Positions 43,585 through 53,209 of a DNA stretch of 64,000 nt are shown here, piece after piece. The notes under the pieces were generated by a model. That model was given only the letters and a program-made list of their open reading frames with translations, searched no databases and was not told the origin of the DNA. The DNA comes from Pseudomonadota bacterium (lineage in GTDB: Bacteria; Pseudomonadota; Alphaproteobacteria; Acetobacterales; Acetobacteraceae), in assembly GCA_019351895.1 (NCBI GenBank), contig JABBOH010000026.1:1-64000 (forward strand), written 5' to 3'. The position numbers were made by a program, and so were the translations under genes. The number at the start of each line of letters is the position of its first letter. Position 1 is the stretch's first letter.

Positions 43585-46197
43585 CTAAGCAACGGTGTAG
43601 TGGAACTGCCCTTCGGCATCTGTGACCACCGTCACCTCGGCAATCGGCAGTCCGTCGCCGAGCCGCGCGAGGATGCGCGCCGAAAGTTCCGGCAGCAGGG
43701 TGCGTGCGAGGATGCTTTCGCAATTGCGCGCGCCGGAGCCGGTTTCCGTGCAGCGCTCCGCGATCGCATCGACCACATCGTCGTCGAAGGCGAAGCGCGC
43801 CTGATAGGTGTCGGCGACGCGGCGCGCCACGCGGTCGAGCTGCATGCGCACGATACGGCGGATGATCTCGGCCGGCAGCGGCAGATAGGGCACCAGCGTC
43901 ACGCGGCCGAGGAAGGCCGGCTTGAAGTGGCGCAGCAGGGCCGGGCGCAGCGCCTCGGCAAGTTCCGGCGCATCCGGTGCCGTTTCGGGATCGGCAAACA
44001 GCTTGCCGATCACGTCGGTTCCGGCGTTCGATGTCATGATGATGACCGTGTTGCGGAAGTCGATGTCACGGCCTTCGCCGTCGGTCATCGTTCCCTTGTC
44101 GAAGACCTGGTAGAAGACATCCTGCACGCCGGGATGCGCCTTCTCCATCTCGTCGAGCAGGATGACGGAATAGGGCCGCCGCCGCACCGCCTCGGTCAGC
44201 AAGCCGCCTTCGCCGTAGCCGACATAGCCGGGCGGGCTGCCCATCAGCAGGCTGACCTTATGCTCCTCCTTGAACTCGCTCATGTTGATCGTGGTGAGGT
44301 TCTGCTCGCCGCCGTAGAGCGCCTCGGCCAGCGCCAGCGCCGTCTCGGTCTTGCCGACGCCCGACGTGCCCGCCATCAGAAAGACCGCGAGCGGTTTGCG
44401 GGGGTCGGCGAGTTTCGCCGCCGCCGTCTGCACCGCGCGCGCGACCGCGTCGATCGCGTGAGACTGTCCGATGACGCGCTTCTCCAGTGCCGCGCGCAGG
44501 CCGAGCACGCCGTGGATCGCGTCGCTGCGCATCCGCCCTGCGGGCACGCCCGTCCAGTTGGCGACGACCTCCGCGACCGCCTGCCCGTCCACCGCCGGGT
44601 GGATCAGCGGCGTCTCGCCCTGCAGAGCCCGCAACGCCTCGGTGTGGTCGATCAGTTGGCGGCGCAGACCCCTCCGGGCGTCGTCGCCCTCGGCGGTGGT
44701 CAACTCTGCCCGGTAGGCGGCGATGGCATCCGCCATGCGCTTCTCCTCGGCCCAGCGCGCATCGAGCGCGGCGAGCGCCGTCTCGACCGCCACACGTTCG
44801 GCGGAGAGGGCCGCATCGCGCTCGGCGCGATCGCCGCCCTCGGCGGTCTCACGCGCCAGGATCGCGCGCTCGGTCTCGATGAGCGTGAGCCGGCGGCGCT
44901 TGTCCTCAATGGCGGCGGGCACCGTCGCCTGGCTCATGCCGACGCGCGCGCAGGCGGTGTCGATGAGCGACACGGCCTTGTCGGGCAGCTGGCGGCTCGG
45001 GATGTAGCGCGCGGAGAGACGCACGGCCTCCACCACGGCCTCGTCCAGGATGCGAACCTTGTGATGCGCCTCGAGCGTGGCGACGAGACCCCGGATCATG
45101 TCGATGGCCGCGGGCTCGCTCGGCTCCTCGACCTTCACGACCTGGAAGCGTCTGGCGAGCGCGGCGTCCTTCTCGAAGTAGCGCTTGTATTCCGCCCAGG
45201 TGGTGGCGGCGACCGTGCGCAACTCGCCGCGCGCGAGGGCGGGCTTGAGCAGGTTCGCGGCATCGCCCTGCCCCGCCGCGCCACCCGCGCCGATCAGGGT
45301 ATGCGCCTCGTCGATGAACAGGATGATCGGCTGCGGGCTCGCCTGGACCTCCTCGATCACCGATTTCAGCCGGTTCTCGAACTCGCCCTTCACACCAGCG
45401 CCCGCCTGCAGAAGGCCGAGATCGAGCGTGCGCAGCGAGACGTTCGCGAGCGCCGGCGGCACGTCCCCGGCGGCGATGCGCAGCGCCAGCCCCTCGACCA
45501 CGGCGGTCTTGCCGACCCCCGCCTCCCCGGTGAGGATCGGGTTGTTCTGGCGACGGCGCGTCAGCACGTCGATGACCTGCCGGATCTCGGCGTCGCGGCC
45601 GAGGATCGGGTCGATCTTGCCGGCCCGCGCCCGTTCCGTGAGGTGGATGGTGAACTGTTCGAGCGCGCCGCCGCGCGGGACCTCGCTCGATGCAGCGGGC
45701 ACCGGCGCTGCCGCGGAGACTTCGGCGCTCCCTTCGGTCAAGGCGGCGAAATCCCGTTTCAGCGCCTCGGCCGAGACGCGCGACCATTCGCGCGACATCT
45801 CCCGCGCGCGGCGGGCGAGCGCATCGTCGCCGAGCATGGCCCAGAGCAGATGCCCCGAGCGGATCTCGCTCGCGCCCTGCTCGACCGAGGCCAGCAGCCA
45901 AGCCTCGCGGACGAGCGCCACGATTTCGGGAGAGAGGCTCGGCGCGCGGGCGTTGCCCGTCGTCAGCCGGTCGAGCGCGCGGTTGAGGTCGGCCAGCAGC
46001 CTGCCCGGATCGACGCCCTGGCGGGTGAGGATGAGCGCGAGGTCGCTGTCGCCCGGCTCCATCAGCTTGATGAGCCAGTGTTCCAGTTCGACATTGTAAT
46101 GGCTGCGCGAGAGCGTGAGCCCTGCGGCGGCTTCCAACGCGCGGCGGCAGTGCCGGTCGAGCCGCGCCACCAGCGGCTTGAGGTCGAGATTGGCCAT
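43585..46197 (-). CDS. tssH: T6SS sheath-disassembly ATPase TssH (ClpV)
   Basis: 870-aa AAA+ unfoldase that recycles contracted TssB/TssC sheath. N-terminal Clp-N domain with HYNVELEHWLIKLM; first ATPase with GEAGVGKTAVVE (~230) and IDEAHTLIGAGG; a coiled middle domain (~410-500); second ATPase with GTSGVGKTE (~609), SPPGYVGYGEGG and the C-terminal D2-small domain. Start chosen at MANLDLKPLV with AAGGA upstream; the frame is open further but that would overlap tssA. Divergent from tssA. Confidence 0.96.
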   Translation of the reverse strand: MANLDLKPLVARLDRHCRRALEAAAGLTLSRSHYNVELEHWLIKLMEPGDSDLALILTRQGVDPGRLLADLNRALDRLTTGNARAPSLSPEIVALVREAWLLASVEQGASEIRSGHLLWAMLGDDALARRAREMSREWSRVSAEALKRDFAALTEGSAEVSAAAPVPAASSEVPRGGALEQFTIHLTERARAGKIDPILGRDAEIRQVIDVLTRRRQNNPILTGEAGVGKTAVVEGLALRIAAGDVPPALANVSLRTLDLGLLQAGAGVKGEFENRLKSVIEEVQASPQPIILFIDEAHTLIGAGGAAGQGDAANLLKPALARGELRTVAATTWAEYKRYFEKDAALARRFQVVKVEEPSEPAAIDMIRGLVATLEAHHKVRILDEAVVEAVRLSARYIPSRQLPDKAVSLIDTACARVGMSQATVPAAIEDKRRRLTLIETERAILARETAEGGDRAERDAALSAERVAVETALAALDARWAEEKRMADAIAAYRAELTTAEGDDARRGLRRQLIDHTEALRALQGETPLIHPAVDGQAVAEVVANWTGVPAGRMRSDAIHGVLGLRAALEKRVIGQSHAIDAVARAVQTAAAKLADPRKPLAVFLMAGTSGVGKTETALALAEALYGGEQNLTTINMSEFKEEHKVSLLMGSPPGYVGYGEGGLLTEAVRRRPYSVILLDEMEKAHPGVQDVFYQVFDKGTMTDGEGRDIDFRNTVIIMTSNAGTDVIGKLFADPETAPDAPELAEALRPALLRHFKPAFLGRVTLVPYLPLPAEIIRRIVRMQLDRVARRVADTYQARFAFDDDVVDAIAERCTETGSGARNCESILARTLLPELSARILARLGDGLPIAEVTVVTDAEGQFHYTVA

Positions 46198-46286
46198 GAT
46201 CAGTGTCCTTGCAGACGCGGGAGGCGGATTTGCCCGGCCGCGCAATGTGTTACGGTGTCGGTTCGTGCAGTTCGGAGACGCCTCGC
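46198..46286. promoter_or_regulatory. Divergent promoter region between tssH and tssA
   Basis: 89-nt gap between two divergent T6SS transcription units, so it must hold promoters or ribosome sites for both. AAGGA precedes tssH and GGAG precedes tssA. A weak pair TTGCCC (46230-46235) and TACGGT (46251-46256), spaced 15 nt, could serve tssA; I saw no clear pair for the minus strand and no sigma-54 GG-N10-GC box. Confidence 0.35.
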
Positions 46287-47396
46287 ATGCCAGCGACCGC
46301 CGCGCCCCTCGATGTCGATACGCTCCTGGTGCCCATTCCCGGCCCGGCCCCGACAGGCCGCGACCCGCGCGCGGATTTCTCCGCGGGCTCGCCCTACCTC
46401 CGGCTGCGCGACCTGCGCGCCGACGCACGGACGGCGGAACGCATGGCGGATGCGGCGGCGGACGGAGACGCGGCACCGGGCGCCGACTGGCGGCCCGTGC
46501 GCGACCTCGCGGCCGGCCTCATCGCGACAGAGGCCAAGGATGTCGAGGTCGCCTGCTGGCTGCTGGAGGCGCTGGTGCGGACCGAGGGCATGGCCGGGTT
46601 CGTCTCCGGCGTCCGGCTGATCGCCGGCCTGACCGAACGCTTCTGGGATACGCTGCACCCGATGCCGGACGAGGAAGATGGGCTCGGGCGGCGTCTCGCG
46701 CCCATCGCGGGGCTCAACGGCGTCGAGGGCGACGGCACGCTGATCCAGCCCTTGCGCAAGCTCCGCCTGTTCGAGCGCTCGGACGGCACGGCCATCGCCG
46801 TCTGGCAGTATCGCCAGAGCATGGAGGTCGCGGGCATCGGCGATGCGGCGCGGCGGCAGCAGCGCATCGCGGTGGGGGTGATCCCCTTCGATGTCGTGGA
46901 GACCGAAGCCCGGGCGAGCGCGTCCGAATGGGCCGGGACGCTCGTGGCGGCGACGGACGCCGCGATCGCCGCCTGGGAGGCTCTGGGCCAGGTGGTTTCG
47001 CGCCACGACGGCGGCGACACGCCGAGCAGCCGGGTGCGCGACCTTCTCGTCGAGATCGGCGAGATCGCCGGCCGCTACGCCCCGCGCAAGGCCGGCGATC
47101 GCGCGCCGCCGGACCGAGCCGGGATGCCGGCGGGAATGGACGCGGGCACGCCGGACGCCGCGCCCGCGCCGGGCCGGCTCACCGGCCGCGAGGACGCGCT
47201 CGCCGCACTCATCGAAATCGCCGCCTATTTCCGCCGCACCGAGCCGCATTCGCCGCTTGCCTATACCTTGGCCGAGGCGGTGCGCCGCGCGCGCCTGACC
47301 TGGCCGGAACTTCTCGAGGAACTCGTGCCCGACGGGGACAGCCGGGACGCGATCCTGCTGAGACTGGGTATCCGTCCAAACCCGCAGAGGGAGTGA
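46287..47396 (+). CDS. tssA: T6SS cap/baseplate-associated protein TssA (ImpA)
   Basis: 369 aa with the conserved ImpA N-terminal domain: [20 protein letters not shown]-type helix, [18 protein letters not shown] and LAPIAGLNG. The C-terminal region after a Pro/Gly linker (~300-325) has [24 protein letters not shown], which is the short-CTD form that primes tail assembly. GGAG lies 9 nt before the ATG. First gene of the second plus-strand block, 133 nt before tssB. Confidence 0.93.
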   Translation: MPATAAPLDVDTLLVPIPGPAPTGRDPRADFSAGSPYLRLRDLRADARTAERMADAAADGDAAPGADWRPVRDLAAGLIATEAKDVEVACWLLEALVRTEGMAGFVSGVRLIAGLTERFWDTLHPMPDEEDGLGRRLAPIAGLNGVEGDGTLIQPLRKLRLFERSDGTAIAVWQYRQSMEVAGIGDAARRQQRIAVGVIPFDVVETEARASASEWAGTLVAATDAAIAAWEALGQVVSRHDGGDTPSSRVRDLLVEIGEIAGRYAPRKAGDRAPPDRAGMPAGMDAGTPDAAPAPGRLTGREDALAALIEIAAYFRRTEPHSPLAYTLAEAVRRARLTWPELLEELVPDGDSRDAILLRLGIRPNPQRE

Positions 47397-47529
47397 CCTG
47401 CGTCACCAAAACGACCTGTCCTGCGCGTTGCCGTGCCGACGGGCAAAATCTAGTTTCTGCGTCAACGGAGGCCGGCCGGACCGTTTCGGTTCCGGCGGAC
47501 TCCCGCCACACAGGAAGGACACAGACACC
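47397..47529 (+). promoter_or_regulatory. Gap upstream of tssB, possible internal promoter
   Basis: 133 nt, large for this otherwise tight block. It holds TTGCCG (47428-47433) and TAGTTT (47451-47456) spaced by 17 nt, a weak sigma-70-like pair, and a GGAAGGA ribosome site before tssB. An extra promoter here would let sheath genes be made apart from tssA. Evidence is by eye only. Confidence 0.3.
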
Positions 47530-48039
47530 ATGAGCGCGAGCATCCACGACAAGCTCAACCGCGTGCGCAAGCCGCGCGTGCACATTACCTACGAGGTCGA
47601 AACGGAAGGTGCGCAGGTAGAACGCGAGCTGCCGTTCGTCGTCGGCGTTCTCGGCGATTTCTCGGGCGACCCCACCGCGCCGCAGCGCCCGCTGTCGGAG
47701 CGCAAGTTCATCCAGATCGACCGCGACAACTTCAACGACGTGATGGGCCGCCTGACGCCGGGCCTCAACCTCCGCGTCGAGAACACTCTGGCGGGTGACG
47801 GGACCGAAATGGCCGTGAACCTCGCCTTCAACGCAATCGAGGATTTCGAGCCGGCGCGCGTCGCGATGCAGGTGCCGGCACTCCGCGCGCTGCTCGAGAC
47901 GCGGGAGCGGCTGCGCGACCTCATGAGCAAGGCCGATCGCTCGGAAGAGCTGGAGAGCCTGCTCGAGCAGATCCTGCGCGACGACGGCGATCTCAAGGTT
48001 CTGTCGGGCCAGCTCGGTCTCGACCAGGCGGAGGGCTGA
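47530..48039 (+). CDS. tssB: T6SS sheath small subunit TssB (ImpB/VipA)
   Basis: 169 aa, full length. Hallmarks: [26 protein letters not shown], the [14 protein letters not shown] segment and the C-terminal helix [11 protein letters not shown]. With TssC it builds the contractile sheath. The start is preceded by GGAAGGA. tssC starts 4 nt after the stop. Confidence 0.96.
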   Translation: MSASIHDKLNRVRKPRVHITYEVETEGAQVERELPFVVGVLGDFSGDPTAPQRPLSERKFIQIDRDNFNDVMGRLTPGLNLRVENTLAGDGTEMAVNLAFNAIEDFEPARVAMQVPALRALLETRERLRDLMSKADRSEELESLLEQILRDDGDLKVLSGQLGLDQAEG

Positions 48040-48043
48040 GACG

Positions 48044-49543
48044 ATGTCCGCCACCGAAACCAACGGCAAGCCGCAAGCCGGCGCCGCCACCGAGGACGCC
48101 GCCGGCGTCAGCCTGCTCGACCAGGTCGTCGCGGCAACCCGCCAGACCGCGCCGGACCGCGCGCAGGAGCTGGTCAAGACGCTGGTGAGCGAGGCCCTGT
48201 CGGGCACAGTCACCTTCGACCGCAATGTGAGCCGCAGCATCGACCGGGCGATCGCCGCGATCGACGCCAAGATCTCGGCGCAGCTCAACGCCGTGATGCA
48301 TGACGAGCGCTTCCTCAAGCTCGAAGGCAGCTGGCGCGGCCTGCATCATCTGGTGACGAACAGCGAGACGGGGACGAGCCTGAAGATCCGTGTGCTCAAC
48401 GCGCCGAAGCGGGACCTCACGCGCGATCTGACGCGGGCCGTCGAGTTCGACCAGAGCCAGCTCTTCAAGAAGATCTACGAGAACGAGTTCGGCACGCCCG
48501 GCGGCGAACCCTACGGCGCGCTGATCGGCGACTACGAGTGGACCGCTCATCCCGAGGATGTCGAAACGCTGCGGCTGATCTCGAACGTCGCCGCCGCGGG
48601 CTTCGCGCCATTTATTTCGGCCGCGGGCGCCGGCATGTTCGGCTTCCGCGACTGGACGGAGCTTTCCAAGCCACGGGACCTCGCCAAGATCTTCGAGAGC
48701 CAGGAATACACGAAGTGGCGGAGCTTCCGCGAGACCGAGGATGCGCGGTTCGTCTCCCTCGTCATGCCGCGCGTCATCGCTCGCCTGCCCTACGGCGCGG
48801 CGACCGTGCCGGTGGAGGAGTTCGCCTACGAGGAGACGCCGCGTGATGCCGGTGACGTTCAGCGGCCAATGCAGCACAACGACTATTGCTGGATGAACGC
48901 CGCCTATGTCATGGGCGTTCGGTTGACGGACGCCTATGCCAAGACCGGCTTCTGCGTTGCGATCCGAGGCGCCGAGGGCGGCGGCAAGATCGAGAACCTT
49001 CCCGCGCACGTCTTCACCTCCGACGATGGCGATCTCGACACCAAGTGCCCGACGGAGATCGGCATCACCGACCGGCGCGAGTTCGAGCTTTCGAACCAGG
49101 GCTTCCTGCCTCTGTGCCACTACAAGAACACCGACTACGCCGTGTTCTTCGGTGCGCAGAGCACGCAGAAGGCGAAGAAATACGACCGGCCGGAAGCGAC
49201 GGCGAATGCGGCCATTTCGGCGCGGCTGCCCTACCTCATGGCGACGAGCCGCTTCGCCCATTTCCTCAAGGTCATCGCGCGCGACAAGATCGGCAGCTTC
49301 ATGGAGGCGACCGACTGCGAAGCATGGCTCAACCGCTGGATCATGAACTACGTCAACGCCAACGAGAATGCCGGGCAGGAGATGAAGGCGCGATATCCGC
49401 TGCGGGAGGCGAAGGTCGAGGTGCGAGAGATCCCCGGCAAACCCGGCGCCTACAACGCGGTCGCCCACCTCCGGCCCTGGCTGCAGATGGAGGAGCTGAC
49501 CACCAGCCTGCGCATGGTCGCGCGCGTGCCGCAGAAGGCCTGA
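48044..49543 (+). CDS. tssC: T6SS sheath large subunit TssC, full length (TssC41-type)
   Basis: 499-aa major sheath protein. Complete N-terminal part (SLLDQVVAATRQ to SQLNAVMHD) that pairs with TssB, the conserved EGSWRGLHHLV, FDQSQLFKKIYENEFGTPGG, PYGALIGDYEW and the C-terminal AYNAVAHLRPWLQMEELTTSLR. All expected regions are present, so this is the main TssC. Followed 3 nt later by a second, shorter tssC gene, the pair known in Agrobacterium as tssC41 and tssC40. Confidence 0.96.
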   Translation: MSATETNGKPQAGAATEDAAGVSLLDQVVAATRQTAPDRAQELVKTLVSEALSGTVTFDRNVSRSIDRAIAAIDAKISAQLNAVMHDERFLKLEGSWRGLHHLVTNSETGTSLKIRVLNAPKRDLTRDLTRAVEFDQSQLFKKIYENEFGTPGGEPYGALIGDYEWTAHPEDVETLRLISNVAAAGFAPFISAAGAGMFGFRDWTELSKPRDLAKIFESQEYTKWRSFRETEDARFVSLVMPRVIARLPYGAATVPVEEFAYEETPRDAGDVQRPMQHNDYCWMNAAYVMGVRLTDAYAKTGFCVAIRGAEGGGKIENLPAHVFTSDDGDLDTKCPTEIGITDRREFELSNQGFLPLCHYKNTDYAVFFGAQSTQKAKKYDRPEATANAAISARLPYLMATSRFAHFLKVIARDKIGSFMEATDCEAWLNRWIMNYVNANENAGQEMKARYPLREAKVEVREIPGKPGAYNAVAHLRPWLQMEELTTSLRMVARVPQKA

Positions 49544-49546
49544 CGC

Positions 49547-50896
49547 GTGGCGCAGGCTGACAACGGTCTGAGGCTGCGAGCCGACCGGTTGATCGCGGAG
49601 ATCGACCGGCTGGTCGGCACGCAGCTCGACGCTATCCTGCACCATCCGCGCCTTCTGCAACTGCAGGGGCGTTGGACGGGCCTCGCCTGGCTGGTGGCGG
49701 GGTTGCCAGCCGGGGCCAAGGTGCGCGTGCGGCTGCTCGATCTGTCCTGGGCCGAGCTTGCCCGCGACCTCGCCCGCGCGCCGGAATTCGACCAGAGCCA
49801 GCTCTTCCGCAAAATCTACGAGGAGGAGTTCGGCAGTCCGGGCGGCGAGCCCTACGGGCTTCTGGTCGTCGACCACGCCGTACGCCACCGCCCGACGCCC
49901 GGCGACCCGACCGATGATGTGGCAACGCTCGGCAGCCTGGCGGGCGTGGCTGCCGCTGCCTTCGCGCCCACCGTGGTGACGGCGGCCCCGGCGCTGCTCG
50001 GCCTCGACTCCTTCGCCGATCTCAGCGCGGCGAGCGACCTCACCGACCCGTTTCGCGGCGCGGACTTCGCCCGCTGGCGCAGCCTTGCGGCGCGCGAGGA
50101 CATGCGCTTCATCGCGGTGGCCCTGCCGGGACTTCTCGTGCGCACCCCCTGGGCCGACGATCCTCGCCGCGCGGACGGCTTCCGCTACGCCGAATACGCG
50201 CCCGATGCCGGATGCCGCGCCTGGATGAGCGCGGGCTTCGCCTTCGCCGAGGTCGTGGCCCGCGCCTTCGCCAACAACGCGTGGCCCGCCGACGTGCGCG
50301 GCAGCGAGGCCGACCGTGAAGGCGGCGGTCTCGTCAACGGTCTCAGCGCCGAACGCTTCCCGAGCGCGCCCGGCTGGCACGGCGCCGTGCTCGAAGTCGC
50401 CTTCACCGACGCACAGGAGCGCGCGCTGAGCGACGCCGGGCTCATGCCGATCGCGCTGCTGCCCTACGGCGAGGAGGCGGTGTTCGGTGCCGTCCCGAGT
50501 CTGCAAGCGCCAGCACGCTTCGCCGGGCCCGATGCCGCGGCGGCCAGCGCCAATGCGCGCCTCTCGACCCAGATCAACGCCATGCTCTGCGTTTCGCGCT
50601 TCGCCCACCACATCAAGCTGCGCGGGCGGGCGATGACCGGCTCGTTCCGCACCGCCGAGCAGATCGAGCAGGAGTTGCACGGCTGGCTGCAGAGCTATGT
50701 CAACGCCAATCCCGGCGGCGGCAGCGAGATGCGGGCACGGCTGCCGCTGGCCGCGGCGCGGGTGACGGTGCGCGAACAACGCGGCAAGCCCGGCAGCTTC
50801 ACCTGCACCGCCCAGCTGCAGCCGCATTTCCAGCTGGACGACGTCTCGGCTGGCTTCCGGCTGGTGACCGATTTCGCCGGACCGGCCGCACCATGA
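49547..50896 (+). CDS. tssC: Second, shorter TssC paralogue (TssC40-type)
   Basis: 449 aa with a GTG start 3 nt after the first tssC. Aligns with it throughout (GRWTGLAWLV, FDQSQLFRKIYEEEFGSPGGEPYG, MLCVSRFAHHIKLRGR, QPHFQLDDVSAGFRLVTDF) but lacks about 50 N-terminal residues, the part by which TssC wraps around TssB. It therefore probably cannot form the normal sheath alone. Tandem short/long TssC genes occur in rhizobial T6SS loci; a role at the sheath-baseplate boundary is possible but unproven. Its stop overlaps the tssE start (ATGA). Confidence 0.93.
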   Translation: MAQADNGLRLRADRLIAEIDRLVGTQLDAILHHPRLLQLQGRWTGLAWLVAGLPAGAKVRVRLLDLSWAELARDLARAPEFDQSQLFRKIYEEEFGSPGGEPYGLLVVDHAVRHRPTPGDPTDDVATLGSLAGVAAAAFAPTVVTAAPALLGLDSFADLSAASDLTDPFRGADFARWRSLAAREDMRFIAVALPGLLVRTPWADDPRRADGFRYAEYAPDAGCRAWMSAGFAFAEVVARAFANNAWPADVRGSEADREGGGLVNGLSAERFPSAPGWHGAVLEVAFTDAQERALSDAGLMPIALLPYGEEAVFGAVPSLQAPARFAGPDAAAASANARLSTQINAMLCVSRFAHHIKLRGRAMTGSFRTAEQIEQELHGWLQSYVNANPGGGSEMRARLPLAAARVTVREQRGKPGSFTCTAQLQPHFQLDDVSAGFRLVTDFAGPAAP

Positions 50897-51408
50897 GCCA
50901 GTCCGCACGGCTGCAGAAGGAGACGCGGCGGCCGCTGCTGTCTCTCCTCGACCGGCTGATCGACGATGCCCCCGACCAGCCGCAAGACCCGCACCTCGGG
51001 CAGGCCGAGGCCATGGAGCGCCTTCGGCGTAGCACGCGGCGGGACCTGCAGGCGCTGCTCAACACCCGGCGGCGGTGGCGGTCCTGGCCCACCGACCTCA
51101 CGGAACTTGCCCAATCCGCCATCGGCTACGGCATTGCCGACTTCTCGACCGGCGCGCTCTCCGACGACGCCCGCCGCGCGCGGCTCTGCGCCGAGATCGA
51201 GGAGACCATCCGCCGGTTCGAGCCCCGCTTCGCCTCGGTCACCGTCAGCGAGATGCCGCGCGCGGCCCCGACCGACACGCGGCTGCGCCTGCGCATCGAC
51301 GCGCTGCTTCATGCCGAGCCGGCGCCAGAGCCCATCGCGTTCGAGGGACTTGTCCACGCAACCACGGCGGAAGTGACGCTGCGGGAGAGGAACGCCGAGG
51401 ATGTCTGA
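50893..51408 (+). CDS. tssE: T6SS baseplate wedge protein TssE (gp25-like)
   Basis: 171 aa. gp25-like domain with MERLRRSTRRDLQALLNTRRRW, QSAIGYGIADF and the IRRFEPRFASVTV segment. Starts inside the stop of the short tssC and overlaps tssF by 8 nt. It is the wedge component that nucleates sheath assembly. Confidence 0.95.
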   Translation: MSQSARLQKETRRPLLSLLDRLIDDAPDQPQDPHLGQAEAMERLRRSTRRDLQALLNTRRRWRSWPTDLTELAQSAIGYGIADFSTGALSDDARRARLCAEIEETIRRFEPRFASVTVSEMPRAAPTDTRLRLRIDALLHAEPAPEPIAFEGLVHATTAEVTLRERNAEDV

Positions 51409-53209
51409 TCCGCTGCTGCCCTACTATAACCGCGAGCTGAGCGCGCTGCGGCGGCTGGCCGCGGGCTTTGCCGAGGCGCATCCGAAGATCGCCGGGCGGC
51501 TCAGGCTTTCGCCCGATGCGGTCGACGATCCGCATGTGGAGCGGTTGCTGGAAGGTGTGGCCTTCCTCGGCGCGCGGGTGCAGCAGCGGCTGGATGACGA
51601 ACTGCCCGAACTCACCGACGCGCTGCTCGGCGTGCTCTACCCGCACTACCTCGCACCCTTTCCCTCCTGCGCGATGATGCAGTTCGACTGCCCGCCCGAT
51701 CGCGACGGTCCCGCGCATCTGCCGGCGGGACTGTCGCTCGACGCCGAGCCCGTGCGGGGCGAGCGCTGCCGCTTCCGCACCGCCTGGCCGCAGACGCTCT
51801 GGCCGATCGAGATCGAGAGCGTGCAGCTGACCGGCCTGCCGCTTGCCTCGGTGCCGCCGAACCCGCGGGCCGCCGGGGCGGTCGCCGTGCTGCGCATCGG
51901 GCTGCGCTGCCTCGCGCCGGGTGCCACCTTCTCGGCGCTCGGCCTCGACCGTCTGCGCTGCTTCATCCGTGGCCCGCAATCGGTGAGCCTGCCGCTGCTG
52001 GAGTTGCTGCAGGCGCATACGCTTTCCGTCGCCTATGCCGATGGCACGGCCGACGGCGCGCCCGCGATCCTGCCGGCGAGCGCGGTGGCCCCGGTGGGCT
52101 TCGCGCCGGAGGAGGCGATCCTGCCTTGGCCGGCCCGCAGCTTCTCGGGCTTCCGGCTGCTCAGCGAGTATTTCGCCTTCCCCGAGAAGTTCCTTTTCGT
52201 CGACTTCACCGGGATCGAGCGCAAGACGCTCCTCCAGGCCGGCACCCGCCTGACGATATTCGTCTATCTCGACCGCCAGCAGCCGGAGCTGGAGCGGCTG
52301 GTTGGGGCGGAAACGCTGGCGCTCGGCTGCGTGCCCGTCGTCAACCTCTTCCAGCAGCATTGCGAACCGATTGCCCTCAGCCACACCGCCATCGAGTATC
52401 GCGTGGTGCCGGATGCACGGCGGCAGGCGGCGCTGGAGGTCTGGCAGATCGAGACCGTGCAGGAGACGAAGCCCGACGGGCAGGCGCGGGTCTGGCAACC
52501 TTTCTATCGGCTGTCCCGGACGGAGGACGAGGCCGCGAGCTTCCAGGCCCTGCGCCGCCACTCGGCTCTCGGCGGCTCGGAGACCTTCCTCGCCCCCTAT
52601 GACGCGCGCTTCGACCCGGATGAGCCGGCGGATTCCATCCTCTCCGTCGATGCGCTCTGCTTCAACCGCGACCTGCCGGCGGAGCTGCCGTTCGGCCAGG
52701 GTCACCCGGCCTTCACGCTCACCGAGGGCCATGCCGCCGTCGCCCGCCTCCGCTGCCTCACCGCGCCGACACCGACGCTTCGCCCGCCGCTGCGGGACGG
52801 TCGCTTCTGGCGCCTGATCTCCCACCTCTCGCTGAGCCATCTCTCGATGACGGGCGGAGCGGCGGGCGCCGAGGCGCTCCGCGAGGTGCTGCGCCTCTAC
52901 GATCTGCACGACACACCCGAGACCCGCGCCGCGATCGACGGCTTGGTGGCTGTCACGGCACAGCCCGGCGTGGCGCGGGTGCCCGGAGGCCGCGCGGGAA
53001 GCTTCTGCCGGGGCCTGGACGTGACGCTGGAGTTCGACGCCCGGCCCTGGCAGGCGAGCGGCCTGTTCCTGCTCGCCTCGGTGCTCGACCGGTTCCTCGC
53101 CTTGCATGCGACCGTCAACTCCTTCGTGCGGACCCGGGCCGTTCTACGCGGACGGACCGGCGCCGCCGCGATCTGGCCGCCACGCGCCGGCACGCGGGCG
53201 CTGCTGTGA
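51401..53209 (+). CDS. tssF: T6SS baseplate protein TssF
   Basis: 602 aa, typical length. The N terminus PLLPYYNRELSALRRLAAGF and the DPHVERLLEGVAFLGARVQQRLDDE segment are diagnostic, with LLGVLYPHYLAPFPSC. Starts 8 nt inside tssE and overlaps the tssG start by 4 nt (GTGA), showing tight coupling of the wedge genes. Confidence 0.96.
   Translation: MSDPLLPYYNRELSALRRLAAGFAEAHPKIAGRLRLSPDAVDDPHVERLLEGVAFLGARVQQRLDDELPELTDALLGVLYPHYLAPFPSCAMMQFDCPPDRDGPAHLPAGLSLDAEPVRGERCRFRTAWPQTLWPIEIESVQLTGLPLASVPPNPRAAGAVAVLRIGLRCLAPGATFSALGLDRLRCFIRGPQSVSLPLLELLQAHTLSVAYADGTADGAPAILPASAVAPVGFAPEEAILPWPARSFSGFRLLSEYFAFPEKFLFVDFTGIERKTLLQAGTRLTIFVYLDRQQPELERLVGAETLALGCVPVVNLFQQHCEPIALSHTAIEYRVVPDARRQAALEVWQIETVQETKPDGQARVWQPFYRLSRTEDEAASFQALRRHSALGGSETFLAPYDARFDPDEPADSILSVDALCFNRDLPAELPFGQGHPAFTLTEGHAAVARLRCLTAPTPTLRPPLRDGRFWRLISHLSLSHLSMTGGAAGAEALREVLRLYDLHDTPETRAAIDGLVAVTAQPGVARVPGGRAGSFCRGLDVTLEFDARPWQASGLFLLASVLDRFLALHATVNSFVRTRAVLRGRTGAAAIWPPRAGTRALL

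Noticed and set aside
47993-50908. Minus-strand open frame of about 970 codons
   Set aside because: Antisense to the two tssC genes, which have complete conserved motifs.
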